38,249 nucleotides of DNA from Neoconidiobolus thromboides FSU 785 (taxonomy: Eukaryota > Entomophthoromycota > Entomophthoromycetes > Entomophthorales > Neoconidiobolaceae): the NCBI GenBank assembly GCA_025603075.1, contig MU626443.1, forward strand, positions 1 through 38,249. The letters run 5' to 3'. Both the position numbers and the translations under genes were made by a program. The notes beneath the pieces were generated by a model. The model was not told the DNA's origin and searched no databases. It was given only the letters and a program-made list of their open reading frames with translations. Shown in pieces: positions 31,359-38,249 of the stretch (position 1 is the stretch's first letter; each line of letters opens with the position of its first letter).

Positions 31359-32636
31359 ATGAATATTAAGGAATTAAATTACAATGCATCCGAAGAAGAG
31401 AAATATAAAATTGAAATTAATATTAATGAATTAAATAATGAATTAAATTGTATTCAAAATAAAATTATAGATTTAGTAAGTTAAATAATACTTTATTTTA
31501 CTTTTAATTAGTAATTTTGAATTCATTTTTATAATAAATATAGGTTCAATTAAATACTGATAACTTATATCAACCTATTGAAAGTTTATTAAATGTTTCT
31601 AAAAAAATAGAATTAATTCAACAACAGTTTTTTTATTTAATGGAAAACATTAATAGGTAAATTAATAACTTAATTTCAATACTTTTATTAACAAATTCTA
31701 AATCTCTTAATCTACTTTGTAAATCTATTAATTCATCTAATAATTTATTAATTCACTTTTTTTCTTCTATTTAGTATCAAATTAAAAACAACATCCAGTT
31801 CTATAATCTTAGAAAAAAAGATTCAATTATTACAACGATTTACTTTATTATCTCAAATATTAAGAGATATTTTAAGAAAAAATCAATTGATAATGGGATT
31901 ATTTCATTTAACTTTAGATAATGAAGAGACTTGTATTTATATCAATAAAATTGGTAAGTTTTATTATTAATATATTAACTATTTTATTATATTATTTATT
32001 ATTATTTATTATTATTTATTATTATTTATTATTATTTATTATTATTTATTATTATTTATTATTATTTATTATTATTTATTATTATTAAAATAAGTAAATT
32101 ATGATTTCAATGGAATAACTAATATTAAATTTTTATTTTTATTTTTTAGAAGATAAAATTAATTTTAATAATTCCAAATTAACAATGATCTTACCATTGA
32201 TCTCTTATTTAAATTATCGAAAAAAAAATAATTATTTATTAAGTTTCAATCATATATTATCGGGATTAAATTGGAAGGTAATATTCTATTATTATTGTTT
32301 TTTATTTTCTTGTTTTTATTATTTTCTTTCTAATATTATTTTGTTTTATATTATATTCAGGATAATCTGTTACTTTCTAAGGGTTTAAATAATATTGAAA
32401 ATTTAAATTTAATATTTCAACTAAAAAAAGAATTAATTAATAAAAATCAATTCAATTTTTTATTAAATTATATCAATCAATTAATACAATCTTATGAAAA
32501 TAATAAAAATGGTAGCTATTATATTATTATGTTCTATTATTATATACTAATCAATTTACTTCTTATAGATAAGAATAACAATCAAGCCACTTTATTCTAT
32601 TGGAAACAATGGTCTAATAGATTAACTAATATATAA
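31359..32636 (+). CDS. Coiled-coil protein, possibly COG5-like Golgi tether, 251 aa, 6 exons
   Basis: Exons: 31359-31475, 31544-31656, 31775-31953, 32150-32277, 32361-32511, 32569-32636; frame is kept throughout. The product is almost all helix: rich in Leu, Ile, Asn, Lys and Gln, with no signal, membrane span or enzyme motif. Residues about 45-115 (Q-P-I-E-S-L-L-N-V-S-K-K-I-E-L-I-Q-Q-Q ... L-E-K-K-I-Q-L-L-Q-R-F-T-L-L-S-Q-I-L-R) recall the N-terminal helical bundle of COG5. In COG5, a polar helix pair is followed by T-x-Q-L-x-R-L-Q-x6-L-R-R. The match is suggestive only, and the protein is shorter than COG5 of other fungi. Dsl1- or kinetochore-type coiled coils are alternatives. The gene follows APRT by 133 bp, so it may share regulation. 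Intron 3 is inflated by a tandem repeat. Confidence 0.6.
31985..32087. repeat. Tandem repeat in intron 3, TTATTATTTA units
   Basis: About ten 10-bp units in a row fill most of the intron at 31954-32149, making it about three times the usual intron length here. Unit homogeneity suggests recent slippage. Confidence 0.85.
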
Positions 32637-32761
32637 AATAAAAATAAAAATAAAAATAAAAAGAAGTTTTTTTTTATTTTTTTTTATTGAATTTAATAAT
32701 ACTAATAATAAATGATCTTTAATAACATAATATAATATACAGTGGATTTTTCTATTACAAA

Positions 32762-35605
32762 TTAATTGGATAACGTTTTATGAGCTAATGAATTATGAAC
32801 AGTCTTATTATCTAAATCAATATTATAACATATATAGATGGCATCCGAACTAAAATAAAAATAAAAAAATTGATTAGTATTAGTAAACTTATTACATTAC
32901 ATTTTACATCCTATTATTATATATGAATTCTATGCTACTATTCTTATTCTATATTAAATAATAGTTTACCTGTATAATAATATATTCATTAAAAACTTAA
33001 AGATATAAAATGGAATGCCAACTCCAATTAAACCAACAATTAAAAAATGATTAGTATGTAAGGTATCTGCTGAAAAACAATAAAAGGCAAATCCAGAAAT
33101 TATACAGCCAAGTAAAATAGCAGAATAAATAGTTATACGTATAATCATTGCTAATACAAAATAAAAGGTTAATAATTTTATATTATTATTATACTATTGT
33201 TAGTTTTTATTATTTAAATTTTTACCTGATAAGAAAATTTGATTCATTCTTTTCCTTAAAATTGATGTAGCTAATTTACTTGATTTCAAAAACGATTTTC
33301 CAGAGATACCAATATAAGATACAGTATAAAAACTAATACTTTCGACCAAATTAGCTATTATTAAAATTGGAAAAAATAAAATTCTTAAGATTCTTCCTTT
33401 TTGTCCATTAATCTATTTATTAAAATAGATTAATATGAAGTTTAGTTAATATATTATTGAAATGTATTCTATCATTTTATTATTATTTTGTTATTAATTT
33501 ACCTTTGGACTATTAATATAAAAAGTCTTTAACAATTTTAAACAATTGCAAAAGGCCATTACTAAAGACGCAAAACTTAAACTTCCTAAAGAAGTAGTAA
33601 GAGAGCGCTTTAAAGCTATTTTTGTTGGATGGTATCCATTTAAAAATTGATATTCTTTTCTATTATAATGAATAAATATTATTAAAAATTTAATATCATT
33701 ATTATTATTATGTTATTATTATAGCTTACTGATAAAAATACCATTGAGATACTGTACCAGCAATACATGATCTAATATATAAATGGATATTGTTATTATT
33801 CTATTACTATATCATTTTATTATTATTTACCTTTCAATATTATTAATAAGTGAAGTTGTCCAGAAATAAAATAAACAATAATAAGGTATTAATAGTTTTA
33901 AATTACTATTCAATATCCATATTTTATCTATAATAATAACGTTAATATTATTATACGATTATATTATTATATTGTTATACTATTATTGCTCTACTTACTT
34001 TGATTGTCTTTATCTGTAGCTTCTAAATGTCCCAATAAAAATAAACGATCAAAAGAGATTAGCCAAATACAAGTAAATAATATATTAATTCCTAAACACA
34101 TTAATGACATTGAAAAAATTTCCAAATTATTTTTTAATACGGTACATGTCATCTAATTGAAAATTATTATTAGTTGTTATTATTTATTACTATTATATAT
34201 TGATTTAACTACCTGTACAATATCAATTGCCTGTTTAACTGAAGAATGATAACGATGTATAATAAATCCATGACTTATTGCCATTAATAAGGGGAAGATT
34301 GAAAAGATATATGAACTAAATTAAATTAATAAATTCTTACATTATTATAATATTATAATATTATTGTTACCCAAGAGATGGATCTCCCTCTCCATAAATA
34401 AAAGAAAATCCAATATGCCCTTTAAATACCATCCAAAGTGAGGTTAACATTGAAAAGGCCGGCATAGATAAAAATAAAAACCAAATAACATTCTGTAATA
34501 GAAATTATCATTATTATTACTATTATTGTTATTCTATATTTTATTTACCTTAGGTATTAAACATAAACTATATAACCATATACAACCAATAATAATCGAA
34601 CTTAAGATATTAATAGTGACTGCCACTAAAAATAAAATTTGATTAGTTCAATTAAAATCGCTTTTTTATAGAAACTTACATAAACTTTCCTTAATAGCAC
34701 GAAAGATAGTAGTTGATGTATATTTTGCAATTAAAGAAGACTTTATAATAATATTAAATTATAACAAATATTAAACAAAAATAATGTCTTACTTGGCTAG
34801 TTTCCCAAAACATAATAATATTAACGATTAAAAAAGAAAGTGTATAACCAATATAAAGTAGTAAAAAAAATACATCTTTGAATTTTTGTTTTTGTGCCCA
34901 AAAAGTAAACTTAATTGTATTCTTATTCTAAAACCAAATTAACTTTTACTAATTCTATAATAAAAATAAAAATTGAATACTTACTTTAATCTCGGGTACA
35001 ATTTCCTGTTCTAGTTGATTCTTTTTGATCTTATTTAAGTAAATGGACCCATGCTAAAAAAGGATAATTAATAAATTTAGATTTAAAACAAATAAAGTCC
35101 TTACTTCCTCAAGTCCATTATAATCTTCTTCTTCATGCATGGGATCCATATCGTCTTCATGATCTATTTCCCTTTCTCTTTCTTCTATTAAACTTTTATT
35201 GTTTAAATCTAAACTTAATTCATCTAACTTTAACTCCTTCACCTCCTCTTTTTTTAATTTCAAAATTTCTGATTCAGCTTCTCTTTTTCCATTCGCTTTT
35301 TCTTCGTCTTTTTTATCTTCCAACGTCTGGTCTTCAAAGAGCTCATTATTGACCATCTCATTTTCTTTAATATTAAAAAATAATGAACTATTCCTTTCAT
35401 TTTTACCTGTTGGTGAAATCAATTCAGCATATTCATTGTTTTGTTTTAAGATTAAATTTAAGGAATTATTTAGATTCCATTTAGTTAATAAACTCCTTTT
35501 TTTCTCCAAATCAGAATGAGAAGTGGTAGCGAATTCATCTTCTCTACCTTCGTCTATTTCGTCGGCAGATAATAACGTTTTTTGCTCAACTGAGTGGATT
35601 GACAT
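32762..35605 (-). CDS. Choline-transporter-like (CTL/PNS1, SLC44 family) membrane protein, 657 aa, 14 exons
   Basis: Multi-pass plasma-membrane protein; yeast Pns1 is the family reference, and fungal substrates are uncertain. Exons: 35605-35105, 35053-34985, 34927-34793, 34740-34680, 34625-34549, 34492-34371, 34315-34213, 34152-33999, 33927-33831, 33771-33730, 33659-33503, 33412-33226, 33150-32970, 32849-32762; all junctions keep frame. After a long acidic N-terminus (about 1-167) come roughly ten membrane segments. Family marks are C-I-A-G-T-V-S-Q-W-Y-F, A-L-K-R-S-L-T-T-S-L-G-S-L-S-F-A-S-L, Y-I-G-I-S-G-K-S-F, and D-A-I-Y-I-C-Y-N-I-D-L-D near the C-terminus. The frame stays open another 31 codons upstream of the ATG at 35605 with a hydrophobic stretch but no ATG, so a missed upstream exon is possible. 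The C-terminus lies 126 bp from the convergent coiled-coil gene. Confidence 0.85.
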
Positions 35606-36337
35606 TTGATAGAATCGTATAATTTCAAAAGAATTAGAAATTAAAAAAGTTATGCTTAAAATAATAGATAATTTTTTAACAGTCACACAATGGTCCAAAC
35701 TAAAATTATTTTAATTCCGATTTAAACATAAATTGGGCATTTTTGACTTGTCTTACTTGGCTCTATTTATGCTAGTTTTTTATTTTTGTAACCACTAAAT
35801 ATAGAATTAAAAAGGCCTAATTGACGTTTAAATCGGATCAATAAGATTGAAATCTTTTAAAACGGGCAACTCATTGCTAAGCCTTAAGCTAAAGTTTTGA
35901 ATTTTCATTGGTGAACAGAAATTCTAAACCAAAAATTTAGGTTTGATACAATAAAAGAGTACTTTTTCAAGGCCATTTTTCTTATCATTTTTATGCTAGG
36001 CTATTAAACAGTAAGGATCAATTATAGATAATTCCTTTATACTTCTAAACTTTACAGTGCTTACAATTAATTTTGAACAGTTTGTTATTTGTAACTTAAG
36101 TTTGGAAGTTGTAGAACTTAAAGCAGTACAAGTTAGTTATTAGTATCCTTCCTCTATGACTTTTAGGCTGAAATTTAAAAATGTTATATATTTTCAATGA
36201 TTATTTTTAGAGCTAAATTGAAATTTGATGTGATAATTTTATTTAGTAAATCAGTAGACACCCAATTCATTAAAGGAACAAATTCTGAATTAAAAACTGA
36301 ATTTGTACTAAAGTTACTGCCATTAAAAAAGATAAAA
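35606..36337. other. Intergenic, no gene seen
   Basis: Upstream side of the CTL-like gene. The first ~93 bp remain open in its frame. Beyond that AT-rich DNA without recognisable features up to MITE fragments. Confidence 0.4.
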
Positions 36338-36406
36338 ACCATCTTTTAAGCACCTATTTGAGTAGAAAAATTGTTAGTAAAATTCTTAAACAAAAATACA
36401 TCCTCA
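36338..36406 (+). mobile_element. Truncated MITE, left third missing
   Basis: Keeps CATCTTTTAAGCACC, GAAAAATTGTTAGTAAAATT and the right end AATACATCCTCA. The left terminus is absent. Confidence 0.7.
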
Positions 36407-36420
36407 TTTATTGAGAGAGT

Positions 36421-36446
36421 AGTGAAGTCAAAAAAAACATCCCCGA
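36421..36446 (-). mobile_element. MITE remnant, right 26 bp
   Basis: AGTGAAGTCAAAAAAAACAT followed by CCCC is the end of a reverse copy. It lies close to the truncated forward copy, again an inverted arrangement. Confidence 0.6.
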
Positions 36447-36571
36447 ATAATAAAATTTTGATATATAAATACTTTATTTTTAAAAAGTATATATATTTGT
36501 GGTACGATAAAAGCAATTTTTTTGCTTTCTTTTGTTTTTTACCAGTATTAATAAGTAGCTTATAAAATAAA

Positions 36572-37254
36572 TTAATTGAGCTTAGCTATTTCAATTACTT
36601 TATCCTCATTTTTGGTAATAATTGTTCTATCTACATTACCTTCACCCCTTTCAATAGCAATCCCCTCTACTACATCTTTATTGATATCATCAACTTTTTG
36701 AACTTACTTCCATTTCCCCATTAACAATATTTTCTTTACCTACTTATTCTATTTATACTAATATTATTTAATTTGGCTAATTTAGTTTTATTTTGATTAG
36801 TAAGTCTAAAACCGGCTATATGGGTTTTAACAAAATTGCTAATAACTCTGGTAGGAGTAAACACTTATTTTACTATGTTCTTGATACTCGTTCTAAAATA
36901 ATTGACTATATAAGGGTGTCTTTTTGGCTTCATTACTTTTTCCATCTTTAAGCGTTATTTAAGGCGAAAAAATCGTTAGTAAAATTTTTAAGCACAAAAA
37001 TACATTCACATATTTATTGTTCGTGTTTTGTCATTTTTCTATGATGATTATTTTGAGGCGCCTTACCTTATTTAGAATTACCCCAGGTAATAACCTTTCT
37101 CTCTTTAGAAATAAAACCTCTTGCTGTTGGATAGTTTATTAATGAGTTACCCTTTTTTAATAACTAATTTAACTAGATTATTTGCTTCACTCAATAATAC
37201 TCACATCTTTTTGGTCACATTATTATGAGTTGGTTTTTTATTATTATTAATCAT
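36572..37254 (-). pseudogene. Decayed protein-coding gene interrupted by a MITE, family unknown
   Basis: The reverse strand reads like a basic, Asn/Lys-rich protein in pieces. It begins at an ATG at 37254 (M-I-N-N-N-K-K-P-T-H-N-N), continues through R-G-F-I-S-K-E-R-K-V-I-T-W-G-N-S-K and H-H-R-K-M-T-K-H-E-Q, and is split by the MITE at 36911-37010. It resumes as T-P-T-R-V-I-S-N-F-V-K-T-H-I-A-G-F-R-L and ends with D-R-T-I-I-T-K-N-E-D-K-V-I-E and TAA at 36572. Several in-frame stops and at least two frame changes break it, so it cannot make a full protein unless introns I cannot see explain some of them. I do not recognise the family. A transposon-related or lineage-specific origin is possible. 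Confidence 0.4.
36911..37010 (+). mobile_element. MITE inside the decayed gene
   Basis: Forward copy, TAAGGGTGTC to TACATTCACA, with TA on both sides. Its ends have diverged, so the insertion is not very recent. Confidence 0.78.
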
Positions 37255-37743
37255 TTAGACTTAAAATTGAAAAGTTAATTTAAATTTATAAAATAACGTT
37301 TAAATAAATTAAATCACTTTGTTTTATTTTAAAAATCACTATCTAAATACAAGATAAAACAAATTCAGTTTATGAAAATTTGTTTTTATAATTTTTGTTT
37401 TTCCAAGCACTTTGCTTTCTCTAAAGCTTAAATCAAATTAAATTTTTAAAGATTTCCAGTAAAATACTAGTTTAAATGCTTAAACTGAGTTTGATACCAG
37501 GGCTTTACAATCAGATTTAATAATGTTACCTATTTTTATTTAAGTTGATTCATATTTCAATATTTTTTGCAGTTTAAAACTTATCTAAATTAATTTTATT
37601 TTTATTCAAGGGAATATTATACCTTATAATGGATAATAATATAGTTTAATGATAACCATTTTTATAAAAGATTCTATTATTAAAATTTTTGTATTAGGTT
37701 AACTTGTAGTTAGGTGTTTTTTAATCTTTTATTCATAACTAAA
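37255..37743. other. Intergenic, no gene seen
   Basis: AT-rich spacer between the decayed gene and the last MITE; nothing recognised. Confidence 0.4.
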
Positions 37744-37840
37744 TGGGGATATATTTTTTGTCTAAGAATTCTACCAATAACCTTTCCACTCAAATAGCAC
37801 TTAAAAATAGAAAAAGTAATGAAGTCAAAAAACATCCCCA
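37744..37840 (-). mobile_element. MITE, TGGGGATG family
   Basis: Reverse full copy, TGGGGATATA to AACATCCCCA. The flanks are AA on both sides. Confidence 0.85.
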
Positions 37841-37900
37841 AATTTTTCTATTATAAACTCAAAATAGGATAAAACTTTAATACTTAAACTTATATTAAAC

Positions 37901-38249
37901 TGTGAAATCTGGTACTCAGGGTTTGGAGTCAAGGACAGCTATTGCTGGGTTGACTACACTATAAGTCGAAAGGTCTTAGTTTATGTGACTAAGATAGACT
38001 TGGATTATGAGGAATAGCACGTAATAGGTTACAAGCTATATAAGACAAATAGAATAGACAATACTAATGTAAAACCTATGTAAAATACTATTAAGAAAAC
38101 TTAGTGGCTTTATCAAATGTTCGAGATATCAGGGATTAATTCAGTTAAAAAGCCTCGAACTATTATACTCTGTAAACTCTTTTATACTCTGAAAAGTATA
38201 AATATCAAAATGAGAAGATAATATTCTTTTGGATGGAGCTAGAAATTCT
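37901..38249 (+). mobile_element. Solo-LTR-like element, third copy, cut by window end
   Basis: Starts TGTGAAATCT and matches the copy at 14260 nearly base for base over 349 bp (about nine differences, mostly transitions). The right part and any internal retrotransposon region lie outside the window, so it could be a solo LTR or the left LTR of a full element. Confidence 0.8.

Noticed and set aside
31985-32087. CRISPR-like or functional array of repeated units
   Set aside because: Units are contiguous 10-bp AT-only repeats without spacers, inside a eukaryotic intron; simple slippage explains them.
35199-35519. 106-codon forward frame rich in Ser and Phe
   Set aside because: Antisense of the acidic N-terminus of the CTL-like gene.
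36371-36565. 64-codon open frame on the forward strand
   Set aside because: It starts in a truncated MITE and continues into low-complexity AT-rich DNA.

Overview
This window is a stretch of nuclear DNA from a fungus, most likely an early-diverging one with a very AT-rich genome. The genus is not decided: Entomophthoromycotina such as Conidiobolus would fit, but this is an inference from style. The evidence is a set of fungal marker genes (Chs7-type chitin synthase chaperone, Akr1-type palmitoyltransferase, calnexin, Sft2, Trm6/Gcd10, a PNS1/CTL-type transporter). They are broken by many short introns of the form GTAAG...CTAAT...TAG, use the standard code and mostly end in TAA. Most gene models below were spliced by hand. 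Reading frames close across every junction and the family motifs reappear only after splicing.

Layout. 1-5.5 kb is a secretory island: a Thr-rich secreted protein cut by the left edge, a 52-residue secreted relative, a 529-residue secreted protein made of eight copies of an unrecognised six-cysteine domain, and a class 3 lipase. 7.5-13 kb holds the Chs7-like chaperone, an F-box protein and the Akr1-like enzyme. 13.4-17.7 kb is a repeat nest with many ~100-bp MITE-like elements, two solo-LTR-like elements (one carrying a MITE inside it) and protein relics. 17.7-24.8 kb carries calnexin, TRM6, SFT2 and an SDF2-like MIR protein. A tRNA-Val(UAC) follows at 25.3 kb. 26.3-35.7 kb carries an R3H-SUZ RNA-binding protein, mitochondrial ribosome recycling factor, adenine phosphoribosyltransferase, a coiled-coil protein (possibly COG5-like) and a 14-exon choline-transporter-like protein. 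The right end is again repeat-rich: MITEs, a decayed reading frame interrupted by a MITE, and a third LTR copy running off the window.

How the genes relate. There is no operon logic, but many products serve the secretory pathway: calnexin and the SDF2-like protein (ER folding), Chs7 (ER export of chitin synthase), Sft2 (Golgi transport), Akr1 (palmitoylation), and the secreted proteins at the left. The least described items are the eight-repeat cysteine-rich protein, the small CRP-TVTST secreted family, and the MITE family. The MITEs have TIR TGGGGATG and a 2-bp target duplication that is usually TA but seems to be AA or TT at four copies.
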